Notes: a model not told the origin generated them from the letters alone. Positions 31,970 to 44,225 are shown, counted from the stretch's first letter. The stretch: 64,000 nt of DNA from Armigeres subalbatus (GCF_024139115.2 NC_085140.1:21792035-21856034), one strand, 5' to 3'. Program-made: numbers and translations.

Positions 31970-34900
31970 ACGTAAAGTCAATGTCAACTTCTCTCCACGA
32001 ACAGCCTAGATAGCCGTGTGGTGTCGGCAGCCGGTTGTCTGGCTAAGAATAACGCTACGGATTGCCTGTTCCAGTGGTAAAAGTCCACCATACAGGTGAC
32101 CCCTAATTCTTGGTGTGACGCGGCTTTATGCTTACCGTGCCTATGAATGAATGGTTAGGGGGGTCTAAAAATAATCTAACCGCTAACGGAGCCTGTGAAG
32201 CACCAGAGCACCCTTCACAGTATTGAGCCCTTATTGCGCTCACCGGAGTTATGGCGTAGTTGACATTTTGCTTCTCCGGAATAATCGGCTACTCTTATTC
32301 AATCTCAACTTGAGGTTAACTAAGGGTGGGATTATGAGTATGTTTTTATTTAGTTTTTTATCTAATTGTCACCTATATGGATTCGCTTTATGCGTTTTTC
32401 ACAGTGTACTCTGTGTCTCGTCTTTGACGTTCTTGATACGATACCGACGTGGTTTCATCGTTGCTGTTCACATAAATGTTGAAGTTATGGAGTGTATTAT
32501 CGTAATTCGCAATGGCTACAGTTAGGATAGCTCAAATCAATCTTCAGTACAAAAGAACAGCAACGCAAGCAAGTGGCTTTGGTGCAGGAACCCTATTTTC
32601 GCAAGGGTAGCTTTTACCCAGGTAACCTAGTGAACCCGGTTTTTGCTGCTTTCAGTAATGAAATGGCAAACTCTCGATCAATGCCGCGTGCACGTGTACT
32701 TGTTAACAACGCTATCGTTGCTACACTTATCTCTGAACTAACAACCAGAGATGTATGTGCTGTCACAATTGATGCAACTGGCGGATCCCCCGTCAGGAAA
32801 TACGTCTATTGTTCGTTTTATTTACCACATGAACCACCCTACGGATGCTTTCAAACAAGTGGTCAGTTATTGCACGTCAAAAGGCCTTCCGCTAATTGTC
32901 GGTAGTGTTGCTAATGCTCATCACATCATCTGGGGTAGCTCGGATACCAATCTGAGAGGCTCCAGCTTGATGGAATACTTAAGTAGTACAAACTTGGTTT
33001 ACTTAACATAGGCAATCGCCCAACCTTTATGGTATCTAATAGAGCAGAAGTATTAGACATTACTCTCTGCTCCAATAGAATCAGTCACGAGTTGACGAAT
33101 TGGCATGTGTCAGATGAGGAATCGATATCTGACCATCGCTACATCTATTTTGATCAGTTGAATGTTTCTTCGCAGACCTTGCGTTTTAGAAATCCCCATT
33201 CAACCAACTGGGATCTCTATACAGAGTTGCTCTCGACAAAATTTCATGGATATCTACCATCCATTGAAACTCCTACCGACTTGGATGATGCCGTTGATAC
33301 TACAACATTGCATATTCTTTCAAGTTGGCTCGCAAAGCTTACAAGAAGGCTCTACGATCTGCTGAACGATTCGGCTGGAAAAACCTTTGTGCAAATGTTT
33401 CCAATTTGAGTAAAGCCACTCGATTGAATAAAATTCTTGCGAGATCCAAGGATTTCCAAGTTGGCGAAATTCGCAAGCCAAATGGCGACTACACTTCTTC
33501 TTACGAAGAAGCGTTAGAGCACTTATTTGATACACACTTCCCTGGATGTGTAGATATTGCATCTCCGGATGTTCCTGATGTCTTTTCATGTAGTTATGGG
33601 TCTTGGGCTCAGGCTCGTAGAATCATAACTACTGAATCGATTCAATGGGCTCTTAATAGTTTTGCTCCTTACAAATCTCCAAGGGAAGATGGGATCTATC
33701 CCGTTCTTCTTCAGAAGGGTTTTGAGGATATCAAACATGTTTTGAAAAAACTTTTAGTATGCAGTTTTGCCACTGGGTATATTCCCATATCCTGGCGGGA
33801 TGTCACTGTAAAGTTTATCCCAAAAGGAGGACGTGCTCCGTATGAAGAAGCAAAGAGTTTAAGACCCATCAGTCTGACCTCATTTCTTCTGAAATGCTTA
33901 GAACGCATTATCGATCATCACATTCGTGATGACTGTTTGACAAACATGCCTCTTCATGTTAATCAACATGCTTACCAATCTGGAAAGTCCACCGTGACTC
34001 TTCTACACAAGGTTGTCTACGACATCGAAAAAGCATTTGCTCAAAAGCAATCATGCTTGGGTGCGTTCTTAGATATTGAGGGTGCTTTTGACAACGTGTC
34101 TTTCGATGCAATATTGGAAGCCGCACGTTGTCATGGGCTACCCATTATAATTACCAAATGGATTCACCAGATGCTTAAAAACCGACATCTCTACTCAACA
34201 TTACGTCAAGCAGCGATTAGGAAATTAAGTGTCTGTGGCTGCCCCCAAGGGGGGAGTTAATACTCCACTTTTGTGGAACCTCGTTGCAGATACGCTATTG
34301 AGATTACTCAATAATGGTGGTTTTCCTACCTATGGATTTACCGACGACTATCTAATATTGATAGTCGGTTTGTGTATTACTACTTTATTCGACCTGATGA
34401 TAAATGCTCTTCAGGCAGTCGAAAGTTGGTGTCGCCAATATGGCCTTTCAGTTAATCCGAATAAAACATCTATTGTTCTTTTCACGGAAAAACGTTATCG
34501 TAATGGTATTCGTCCATTACATCTTTTTGACTCTGAAATCAATGTAACGGATCAGGTAAAGTATGTGGGACTAATTCTTGATTCCAAGCTCTCCTGGACT
34601 CCTAACATTGAGTTCAGAGTCAAAAAGGCGTGTATGGCTTTCGGCCAATGCCGACGAACTTTTGGTGAAACTTGGGGTCTTAAACCTAAATATATCAAAT
34701 GGATTTACACAACAGTTGTACGACCAATTTTGGCTTATGGATGTCTTGTGTGGTGGCAAAAGGGTGAAGTGAGGACAATTCAGTCTAAATTAGGCCATCT
34801 TCAAAGGATGTGCCTAATGGCAATGACTGGTGCGTTCTCTTCGACTCCCACGGCTGCTCTCGAGGTTCTTCTCGACGTTGTCCCACTACACATACATCTC

Positions 34901-36083
34901 AAACAAGAAGCACTTTCTTGTACTTACCGATTATGGGTTCTCGGTTTCATGGAAGAGAATCCTGTAAACCGCAGTTCTACACACACTTCGTTGTTACAAC
35001 TCATGGTTGATTGGGACAGAACAGTCCTTGCTCCAAGTGATCTCACACTCGCTAGTAGTTTTCCTTATAGGACATTTTCAACACTATTCCCCTCGCGGGA
35101 TGAGTGGACATCTGGCTATTTGGAGAGAAGTATGTCGGACAGCATTGTTTGTTATACTGACGGCTCCCTCTTCGAAGGTAGAGCGGGTGCAGGTGTCTAC
35201 TCGCGTGAGCTAAGATTGGAACAGTCCCACTCACTGGGTAGACACTGCACTGTCTTTCAAGCGGAAATATTTGCCATTATGTGGAGTGCAATCCGCACTG
35301 CAGAAACACATAATGGGCAAAGTAATATACTTCTGTTCAGATAGTCAAGCAGCTATCAAAGCCCTCGCTTCGGCCAACTCAAGGTCGAAGTTAGTAATCG
35401 CATGTCGAACTCAAATAGAGGAACTGAATTCAGTTAATACATTGCACCTTGTATGGGTACCTGGCCATTCTTCCATAGCTGGAAACGAATTGGCTGATGA
35501 GTTAGCTCGCACTGGAGCATCACAAGACTTTTTTGGTCCTGAGCCAGCTATTCCAATATCTAAGTGTTGGGTGAAGCGTTTGATTAGCTCTTGGGCTTCC
35601 ACTCAGCACAAACGGTATTGGAGTAGTTTGGATTCATGTCGACAAACAAAATTGTATATCCGAGAGCCATCTCCGGTAGTAGCTAACTATTTAGCTAATC
35701 TGTCTAAACAGAATTGCAGTGGAATTATGGAACTTCTTATCATCTGATATGTAACTGCCCAGTTTATGCGCAACTGCGTTTCCCAATATTTGGTAATCAC
35801 TTACTAAGTGAAATTGACTACAGAAACCTGAACCTTCAAAGTATTCTGTTGTTTATAACCCGTTGTGGTAAGGAGCTATGAGCTTTTGTACGTGTTGTAT
35901 ACGTTGTATGCCCTCTTCAAGGGTACCTTTCCCAAATTTCCCATTTTTCTCCCATCCATATTCCTTTCCTTTTTGTTCACTTCCTTTTCCGTCAGATGCG
36001 TGATGAGAAAGGCTGTGAAGGCGATGGCACAAATCTCCCGAATTGAGGTGAACGTGTCCCTGGAGCCGACGTTCTGATACCTG
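31970..36083 (+). pseudogene. Lian/LOA-like non-LTR retrotransposon, near full length, decayed
   Basis: The 5' UTR (to about 32511) is followed by one polyprotein frame, now broken. Endonuclease: MATVRIAQIN near 32511, EPYFRKGSFYPGNLVNPVF, LIVGSVANAHHIIWG, SISDHRY. Linker with a deletion near 33320. RT: YKSPREDGIYPVLLQKGF, RPISLTSFLLKCLERIIDHH, FLDIEGAFDNVSFD, CGCPQGG, then FTDDYL in place of FADDYL. RNase H: YTDGSLFEGRAGAGVYS, FQAEIFAIMWSA, SDSQAAIKAL, HSSIAGNELADELA. No ORF1 precedes the endonuclease, as recalled for Lian. Frameshifts or stops occur near 32575, 33000, 33400, 34258, 35344 and 35744. A 50-bp direct repeat flanks it. Confidence 0.88.
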
Positions 36084-36272
36084 ATCACAATATATTTTAA
36101 AAAAATCCAAAATATTGATCGAAGTGGATGTTGGGAGGGAAAACGGCTTTTATTTTCTCATGTTCTTACAGCAAAATTAGTTTGGGGATCCCTTACGTAT
36201 TTAAAGTATCGCCTTTCAATTCGAATGCAGTACAATCATAGATGCAACTATTATTATTTCGATTTGAAAATA

Positions 36273-36489
36273 GGGTATCTGTTCCATTATTAATAACATG
36301 CTCCTATATCAATAACATTCGCAAAACAGGCAATTTAGGCTCAATTTGTGTCGTGTTTTGTTGTTTTCCGGCATGCTCACTGCTGAAAAAATACACAAAA
36401 ATGAGAAATAAAACAATTAGCGCACCAATTCTTTGTTTTCAAATGGTATTGATTTGGGTGCATGTTATGAATTCAAGGAACAGTTCCCC
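36273..36489. mobile_element. TA-flanked MITE, family V, copy 2
   Basis: 217 bp with right terminus GGGGAACTGTTCC (read on the other strand), a decayed left terminus GGGTATCTGTTCC, and TA at both sides (36271-36272, 36490-36491). Shares the 'gtgctcactg'-like inner word with 11906-12121 in inverted orientation. Confidence 0.65.
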
Positions 36490-36491
36490 TA

Positions 36492-37562
36492 CATATTTTT
36501 ATTTTTCCAAAATATCACGCGCTGAGAATCATAACTTCTTATCACACCAAACCATTAAATCTTCGGCAAACTACCGCAATTCGCTACAATGATAAAAAGA
36601 AAACAGCGACGTAAAGCAATGGATTAATGCAGTTACGCCCCTATGATTCTAAGCACGAGGTTCGTGATAAAACAACTTTCTGTTATAAAAAAACTGATAA
36701 GCATGTTTGTTTTAGGTAGGCACTAAATAACAAGCCTTTCATCAACTATTGGGTTTCTAAATATAAGTATATCTAAAATTGAAAAGATTAATCTGAACCG
36801 CCAATAGTGCAATTGATAGGGGAGACTGGGCAGACTTGATCCACTTTTCTCATTTTCGATGTATCTCAGCGCATGCAATCTTCAAAATTGGGGAAACTTT
36901 ATCCCCTTTATATAATATCTATATCCTTTCCCGTCAAAAATTGCATCTCATTTTATTGTCTCAATCGATTTTTTGGCTTATTTAAGGTAAACTTTCTCTC
37001 TCTTTCAACTTTCTCTCTCTCAAGCCTCTAACTATTTAAAAAATCCAAAACAAAAGTTGAAAAAATGTTGCACATGTAAACCGGTCTGAAAAATTCACCC
37101 GCTGTTCGTTCAAAATCGGACAGATGTTGGGACAATCTTCAAAAACAGCACTTTTATAATATTTTATTTTAAATTTAAAAAAACTTAGAGGCGTCAAAAA
37201 ATATGGGTTCTTTGGGAAAGTTAACTTTAAATAAAATAAAGAATCGATTGAGCAAGTGAAAAATTTTGACGGGAAAGGGCAATTAGCTACTGGTAAAATG
37301 TCAATAAGAGCAGCGAGTAATATAACTGGCGAAGTTTCAGAGCGTTCATACATAGATCTTCATTCAAAAATAGTCAATAGTTTCAAAATAGTTGAAAATA
37401 GTGACTTTTTCCGAGAAAAAGTGACTTTTGTGACTTGAGTCGAAAAAAGAGACTTTTTAGTGACTTGCCCTAAAGAAGTGATCAATTCACTAAAAAGTGA
37501 CCCGCTACCAGGCCTGAAGCATTGCGCAATCTCCCTTGGCGTGATGGCCAACATTTCTAATA
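36492..37562. other. Stretch without recognised genes
   Basis: About 1 kb. Near 36830 the word 'taggggagactgggcag' looks like a MITE terminus, but no partner end was found. Near 37395-37500 'agtgactttt' is repeated several times. Short open frames carry no motif. Confidence 0.4.
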
Positions 37563-37715
37563 CACTCAACCCTCTTTTTACGTCACTTATTGGGGGGACG
37601 TAAATCGAATGTGACGTAAAAAGAATTTTTGCTAAAATTTCTAGTATTTCACTTAATTTATTGATAGTGAGGATACTTTCAATTACATTCACTTGCGTCT
37701 TACATGAGGTATTGT

Positions 37716-39065
37716 AAGATCTCTCCGAATCCAGCAAATGTTATAAGATCTCCAAATTGTCCTGGAGTTTGAATCAAATGGTCTACCGAATCAACCAAAG
37801 CCTTCATGATATCCCAAGCCGTGGTATCAACTCAATTATGTCCTCCGAAGATTTGTCTTTCACTTGCGTCTCGAAACAAGACATATAAGGTGTTGTAAGA
37901 TCTCCAAATTGTCCTGAAGTTTGAATCAAATGGTCCACCGAATCAACCAAGGCTTCCATGATGTCTCCAGTCTCGGTGTCAACCCAATTTTGTCCTCCGA
38001 TTATTTGTCTTTCACATCCGTCTTCAATTCTTGCATGTATGAAGTTGTAAGATCTCCAAATCGTCCTGGAGTTTGAATCAAACGGTCTACCGAATCTACT
38101 GAGGCTTGCATGATGTCCTCAGCCGCGGTATAATCCCAATCATGCCTTCCGAGTATTTGTCTTTCACCTGCGTCTCAAGTCCAGGTATATTAGATGTTTT
38201 AAGATCGGAAAATAGTCCTGAAGTTTGAATCAAATGGTCTACATAATCAAACAAGGCTTCCACGATGTCCCCAGCCTCGGTGTCAACCCAATTTTGTCTT
38301 CTGAGTATTGGTCTTTTACTAACGTCTCAAATACAGGCATATTCGATATTGTAAGATCTCCAAATTGTCCTGGAGTTTAAATCAAATTGTGAAATGAATC
38401 AACCAAGGCTTCCATGGTGCCCTCGGCCACGGTATCATCCCAATCATGCCCTCCGAGTATTCGACTTTTACTTGCGTTTCAAGTCCAGGTATATGAGATG
38501 TTTTAAGATCTCCAAATTGTTCTGGAGTTAGAATCGAATGATCTACCAAATCTACTGAGGCTTGCACGATGTCCTCAGCGTCTCAAGTCCAGGTATATGA
38601 GATGTTGTAAGATCTCCAAATTGTCCTGGAGTTTGAATCAAATGGTCTATCGAATCAACCAAAGCCTTCACGATGTCCTAAGCCGTGGAATCAACTCAAT
38701 TATGTTCTCTGAGTATTTGTCTTTCACTTGCATCTCAAAACAAGACATATGAGGTGTTGTAAGATCTCCAAATTGACCTGGAGTTTGAATCAAATGGTCT
38801 ACCAAATCAACCAAGGCTTTCATGATTTTTTTCACTCGCGGTATCAACTCAATTATATTCCCCAAGTGTTTGTCTTTCACTCGTCTTAAATCAAGGCATA
38901 TGAGGTGTTGTAAGATCTCAAAGTTTTCCTGGAATTTGGATAGTTTGCGAATTGCGTCTCAAATTCTGACATGTAACATGTTGTAAGATCTCCCAATTGT
39001 TCTAGAGATTGAATCAAATGGTCTACCGAATCAATCAAGGCTTTCATTATGTCCCCGGCCACGAA
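37716..39065 (-). repeat. Left array of the 152-bp repeat (minus orientation)
   Basis: About nine units, each carrying 'gtaagatctccaaattgtcc' followed by 'tggagtttgaatcaaatgg' and 'ttcacttgcgtctc'. Spacing is about 150 bp, with some short or truncated units (for example near 38580-38610 and 38880-38960). More diverged than the right array. The orientation is opposite to 39590-41480. Confidence 0.85.
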
Positions 39066-39589
39066 GTCTAGACTTCAGATATTTCTTCGATGACCTGGAG
39101 TGGAATAATTGTTAAATGCGTATCTAATATGGATCTATGGATCAAAATGGGATGAACCATTTAAAAATAATAATCCGGTAGACCTAAAGACCAGTACTCC
39201 ATGACTTTCTTAAATTACCTGGAATAGAACAATAGTTAAAGAGGTATCCAGTTTTGTCCTATGGATCAAGTTTCAGTTTTTTTTAAAGAGATAACAGCCT
39301 TTTTGGTTACGCGTGTTGACCGTAAAGCTTATATTTCAGGGATGGATGATATTCATGGATGATCTGCAATGGAACAATAGTTGAAGCCGTATTCACTTTA
39401 GTTCTATGGATCAAAAAGGACAAGGCCCATATGAATTGCCGAATTTAGCCACAATCAAAGTGCTAGAACCATCCCTACAAACATTTTAGTTTTATGCTGA
39501 TTTTACCGAAATCATGTAGAGCAAATAATGGTTTTCATGACCGTTATAGAACTAAAAATGTTCCTTGGGAATAAAATACTCGGAGGACA
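39066..39589. repeat. Spacer of the foldback element with ~125-bp subrepeats
   Basis: Contains three or four diverged units with 'gatgacctggagtggaat', 'aattgttaaa..cgtatc', 'tctatggatcaaaa' words. Related units recur at the right end of the element (41450-41830). No coding frame. Confidence 0.6.
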
Positions 39590-41480
39590 TAATTGGGTTG
39601 ATACCGCAGTTATGGACATTATAGAAGCCTTGGTTGATTCGGCAGACCATTTGATTCAAACTCCAGAACAATTTGGAGATCTTACTACATCTCATATGTC
39701 TGGATTTGAGACGCAAGTGAAAGAAAATTATTCGGAGGACATAATTGGGTTGATACCGCAGCTATGGACATCATGGAAGCCTTGTTTGATTCGGCAGACC
39801 ATTTGATTCAAACTCCAGGACGATTTGGAGATCTTACTACATCTCATATGTCTGGATTTGAGACGCAAGTGAAAGAAAATTATTCGGAGGACATGATTGG
39901 GTTGATACCGCAGCTATGGACATCATGGAAGCCTTGGTTGATTCGGCAGACCATTTGATTCAAACTCCAGGACGATTTGGAGATCTTACTACATCTTGTA
40001 TGTCTGGATTTGAGACCCAAGTGAAAGACAAATACTCGGAGGACATAATTGGGTTGATACCGCGGCTGAGGACATCATGGAAGCCTCGGTTGATTCGGCA
40101 CACCATTTGATTCAAACTCCAGGACGATTTGGAGATCTTACTACATCTCATATGTCTGGATTTGAGACGTAAGTGAAAGACAAATACTCGGAGGACATAA
40201 TTGGGTTGATACCACGGCTGGGGACATCATGGAAGCCTCGGTTGATTCGGCAGACCATTTGATTAAAACTCCTGGACGATTTGGAAATCTTACCACATCT
40301 CATATGTCTGGATTTGATATGCAAGTGAAAGAAAATTACTGGGAGGACATAATTGGGTTGACACCGCAGCTATGGATCTCACGGAAGCCTTGGTGGATTC
40401 GGCAGACCATTTGATTCAAACTCCAGGACGATTTGGAGATCTTACTACATCTCATATGTCTCATATATGAATTGGAGAATTTAGTCACAATCAAATTTCT
40501 AATAATTGGGTCATTGCCGGAGCTATGGACATCATGGAAGCCTTGGTTGATTCGGCAAACCATTTGATTCAAACTCCAGAGCGATTTGGAGATCTTACTA
40601 CATCTCATATGTCTGGATTTAAGACGCAAGTGAAAGAAAATTATTCAAAGGACATAATTGGGCTGATACCGCAGCTATGGACATCATGGAAGCCTCGGTT
40701 GATTCGGCACACCATTTGATTCAAACTCCAGGACGGTTTGGAGATCTTACTACATCTCATATGTCTGGATTTAAGACCAAGTGAAAGAAAATTATTCGGA
40801 GGACATAATTGGGTTGATACCGCAGCTATGGACATCATGGAAGCCTTGGTTGATTCGGCAGACCATTTGATTCAAACTCCAGGACGATTTGGAGATCTTA
40901 CTACATCTTATATGTCTGGATTTGAGACCCAAGTGAAAGACAAATACTCGGAGGACATAATTGGGTTGATACCGCGGCTGAGGACATCATGGAAGCCTCG
41001 GTTGATTCGGCACACCATTTGATTCAAACTCCAGGACGATTTGGAGATCTTACTACATCTCATATGTCTGGGTTTGAGACGTAAGTGAAAGACAAATACT
41101 CGGAGTACATTATTGGGTTGATACCGCGGCTGGGGATATCATGGAAGCCTTGGTTGATTCTTCAGAACATTTGATTCAAACTCCAGGAGGATTTGGAGAT
41201 CTTACTACATCTCATATGTCTGGGTTTGAGACGTAAGTGAAAGACAAATACTCGGAGGACATAATTGGGTTGATACCGCGGCTGGGGACATCATGAAAGG
41301 CTTGGTTGATTCGGCAGACCATTTGATTCAAACTCAAGGGCAATTTGGAGATCTTAGAACAACTCATATGCCTACATTTGAGACGCAAGTGAAAGACAAA
41401 TACTCGGAGGACATATTTGGGATGAATCCGCGGCTGAGGAGTCTAGGAAATTCTTGGATGACCAGGAAAGGAACGGCTGC
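39590..41480 (+). repeat. Right array of the 152-bp repeat, about 12 units
   Basis: The word GGAGATCTTAC recurs at 39675, 39827, 39979 and 40131 (152 bp apart) and continues at nearly the same spacing to about 41349. Each unit reads through ~64 codons (MDIMEALVDSADHLIQTPGR...), but 152 is not divisible by three, so the frame shifts at each unit and the open frames are a by-product. Neighbouring units are highly similar, which points to recent amplification or conversion. Confidence 0.9.
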
Positions 41481-41581
41481 TTAAGGCATATTGAGTTTGG
41501 TTTAATAGATCATACAAAGCATGAACCATTTAATAAAAGAGATAACAGCCCTTCGGTATCGCGGGTAGACCTCAAGACCTA

Positions 41582-41661
41582 TACTGCCGTGAATCGCATA
41601 TTTGTCCCATATGAATAGGAAACCCAGCAAAGATGGGACAGATATGCGATTCACGGCAGTA
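41582..41661. mobile_element. 80-bp palindromic MITE, family P, copy 2
   Basis: TACTGCCGTGAATCGCATAT at the left is matched by the inverted copy TACTGCCGTGAATCGCATAT at the right, with TTTGTCCCA / CTGTCCCA continuing the arms. It is flanked by TA (41580-41581, 41662-41663) and sits inside the right end of the foldback element. Confidence 0.75.
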
Positions 41662-42042
41662 TAATCCAGAGAATTCTTGTATGACCTGGAACGGAATTTG
41701 GTTCAATATATCAAATTGGACATAAACCATTTTTACAATAGATAACAGCTCTTTCGCCACGCTTGTAGACCTTAGGTCCTCGGTTACGCGTGTAGACTCC
41801 AGGAAATTCTTGGATGACCTGGAACGGAACAATTGTTGAAGGCAAATGATGTGTATACAAAGCATCTACTTTGTTCTTTGGGTTTCTAAGAGTGCCTTTT
41901 CATAGGCTTACTTTTGGATGTCAATAATGTTTCAAATTCTTTTTACGTCACGTGCCGTAAAAAGGAGGCCGTAAAACGAAGTGACGTAAAAAAAAGTGTA
42001 TAAATAAATAAAATAAAAAATAATTTTCCCGGAATTCATGTA

Positions 42043-42233
42043 GGGGGAATGACGGCTTTGGCAGGTTTTGTTCTATTATTGTCAGGGGGGTTTTTTATGA
42101 CTGATTTTGCTCGAATTTGGCCTAAACATTCTTTGCACATCAAACAATATTATGGCCAAATTTCATAAAATTCGGTCGACAGAAACCCCCCTGCCAATAA
42201 TAGAACAAAACCTGCCAAAGCCGTCTGTTCCCC
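42043..42233. mobile_element. TA-flanked MITE, family M, copy 1
   Basis: 191 bp with ~55-bp inverted ends containing GACGGCTTTGGCAGGTTTTG and TTCTATTATTG.CAGGGGGG. TA is on both sides (42041-42042, 42234-42235). It begins 44 bp after the foldback element. A second copy at 47907-52390 is split by a 4.3-kb insertion. Confidence 0.8.
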
Positions 42234-42295
42234 TACATGCTATATTGATAAGTCAATTAAAAAACACTCCACCGTGTGTCGCCTACATAGAAAAA

Positions 42296-42508
42296 ATGGA
42301 ATTGGGAAATATTCGAAAACTTCTGCACTTGTTACGGTACTTCAATCAAGTGCTAAAATGTTGCTGCTGTGCATTGAGTCTGTTGCTTTTGCCTTTTTTT
42401 CGCTGGTTAGCTGACTACGATACGATTCGGTCGACCCTGACTCCGACCGGCGGTGGCGGTGCGCTACCACCGATAAACACCAGTTGTAGCTTGTTTTTTG
42501 ATAAATAA
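42296..42508 (+). CDS. Candidate 70-codon frame with Cys-rich hydrophobic segment (doubtful)
   Basis: Starts at an ATG in good insect context (AAAAAATGG) and reads MELGNIRKLLHLLRYFNQVL, then KCCCCALSLLLLPFFRWLAD, a Thr/Gly/Pro region and the stop after LFFDK. One likely membrane segment is preceded by four cysteines. I recognise no family. No splice sites, upstream promoter or neighbours support it, and it may be chance or old transposon coding. Confidence 0.2.
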   Translation: MELGNIRKLLHLLRYFNQVLKCCCCALSLLLLPFFRWLADYDTIRSTLTPTGGGGALPPINTSCSLFFDK

Positions 42509-43340
42509 CTTTTGATCAGCGATTATTTCGTAAATTACGATTTCGAATAGCTTTCCAGTGATGAACTGGCAGTTCGCAAGCACGGCGGTGCCAACCAGTT
42601 GGCTTCAAAGAGGTGAAAAGTAAGCAGTAATAAAAATAATAAGCGTTGTAGCCGAGCTCGACCTCAGTTACGGGCCCAGTTGCTGGGTACGAGGGAGACA
42701 AAGCCGTCCGCCGCACAGCTGTGCTGAGAAGTAACCGCCAACTAGCGAAGTGTAGATGGGAAGTAACTATTGAGACTGGCTAGAATCGTTCTTTCGATGA
42801 AGAAACATAACGAGAACTGCTGCACGGAGGAAGTAAATGTTGTTTGATCGGATGTAATGCACTTGTTAAACATCGATTGATGAAGGTCGTTTTTACTGAC
42901 TATGAGCAATACTTGTAGAACCATTAATAAGCAAAACTATTTAATTGATGAAATTCTAATTTTTTAAAAACTATTTCAAAAATTGTTGGTATGTAGCCTT
43001 AAATGTTTTGTTCAAGGTTAGAGTTGCATTGTTGATGCAGTGCATTTATGAATGCATTTAGTTAGCTTTGGTATCTAAGCAAAATGAAAATTTTGCTTAG
43101 ATTGCTGCTTAGTTTATCGCAGAACTCTGAAAACCAATATGTGTTTAGTTTTAGCATTTTTTAAGTTATGTCTTACAACTTACAGTATGGTTACAAAGGT
43201 TTTAACTAAAACATTCTGGAAATAATAAAGAATAAAACAATCATTGTTGCACGTCTTTTAGAGATGTATGTAGATATAACAAACAAGTTTCTAAGTCTTG
43301 TGATATTGGGGTACACCAAACAAAAAATTTAATCAAATCT
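42509..43340. other. Stretch without recognised genes
   Basis: About 830 bp. Bases 42590-42850 are less AT-rich ('gagctcgacctcagttacgg' and onwards) and could be a repeat, but I see no ends. Nothing else recognised. Confidence 0.4.
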
Positions 43341-43559
43341 GTGTTAAATCCGAGTGAATCATTCCCGGTAGACTGGATTCAGGGTATCTTTGTGAATGTT
43401 CCTAAGAAGGATAACCAGACTTTAATGATATGTAATTCGCGAGGACATATGTTGCTGTATATATTTCTCAAAGTTCTATACAAACTGATCCTAGACCCGG
43501 ATTCAAAAGAAAAGATCGATGTGACTCTCCGGTGTCAGCAAGCCGAAGTCTTTGCCTAA
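43341..43559 (+). pseudogene. Short LINE reverse transcriptase fragment
   Basis: 72 codons reading FPVDWIQGIFVNVPKKDNQT, NSRGHMLL..FLKVLYKLIL and DVTLRCQQAEVFA. This matches the RT finger region pattern 'P-DW-G-VPKKG--NWRGI-LL---K---I---R-----D--LR--QAGFR' of LINEs (RTE/CR1-like). Truncated at both ends. Confidence 0.6.
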
Positions 43560-43599
43560 AGATCCTGTGTGGAACATATTTCATATGTCAGGAACAGTT

Positions 43600-43985
43600 T
43601 CTCCCAAATATTCCGAAGATCTTTCTGTGTAAGTTAAACAAAATATTCGTTAATAATTCCGAAGCATACTTATTAAAAAGGACTTTCCGTTGAAATTCTG
43701 AACAATTTGAAAATTTCTAACACCGAGGAAACTGAAAAGTTTTCCATGAAAATTCCAAAGCATTTTTTGCGGAAATTCCAAACATTTTCATTCGGAAATT
43801 CCAAAAAGTTTTCCGTGGAAATTCCGAAGAATTCTCTGTAAAGTATTTCTTGCAAAGTATTTATATGAATGCTTTTGGAAAACTTAGAAGACTTTTCTTG
43901 GGAAATTTATTAGATTTTTTCGATGAAATTCAAAAGATTATCCCGTTGTCTTAAAAATAACTCGAATAAATCCAGAAAAAAAGCA
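43600..43985. repeat. Degenerate 'aattccgaagaattttccgtgg' microrepeat
   Basis: Many imperfect copies of a 22-28-bp phrase built on 'gaaattcc' and 'ttttccgtgg'. Similar tracts occur at 24560-25080, 46570-47350 and 48660-49740, so it is a dispersed low-complexity family. Confidence 0.55.
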
Positions 43986-44009
43986 ACGGAATAACGGTAC
44001 GCTTCGGCG

Positions 44010-44225
44010 TGTCAGATGCTTCGTGAGAATTTCGTGGTTGGGCGATCGATAGCTTTTTCGTTGTCAAATAAAGGAATAATACAAATCTATAAAAGGCATA
44101 TGGGTGGTGTTGACATGTCAAACGAAAGGTTTTTCTTCCTGCTTGTGAACAATTGTGAAAATCGCATTAAAATTCGTGATAGTCCCCAAAATTGCATGTA
44201 TGTACCAGTTGTGGCACTATTCTGA
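44010..44225 (+). pseudogene. Possible piggyBac-type transposase remnant
   Basis: The frame contains IIQIYKRHMGGVDMSNERF, close to the conserved 'Y-N--MGGVD--D' block of piggyBac transposases. The rest shows no clear match and the remnant is very short. No TTAA-flanked ends found. Confidence 0.4.

Larger units (their letters stand above)
37563..41998. mobile_element. 4.4-kb TA-flanked foldback element (pogo-like termini) with opposing 152-bp repeat arrays
   Basis: Termini CACTCAACCCTCTTTTTACG and CACTTTTTTTTACGTCAC (other strand) are flanked by TA (37561-37562, 41999-42000). Each ~65-bp terminal inverted repeat itself contains an inverted pair TTTTTACGTCAC...GTGACGTAAAAA. The interior is a left array and a right array of the same 152-bp unit in opposite orientation, separated by a ~500-bp spacer, so the whole element can fold back. 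No transposase frame. The TA duplication and terminus resemble pogo/Tc1-mariner elements; assignment is inference. Confidence 0.8.

Noticed and set aside
36830..36990. 'taggggagactgggcag' word resembling a MITE terminus
   Set aside because: No inverted partner could be found nearby, so element borders cannot be supported.
39528..41484. Series of ~64-codon frames with repeated MDIMEALVDSADHLIQTP-like translation
   Set aside because: They are generated by the 152-bp repeat, whose length is not divisible by three, so no single protein runs through. Treated as repeat DNA and not as a tandem-repeat gene.
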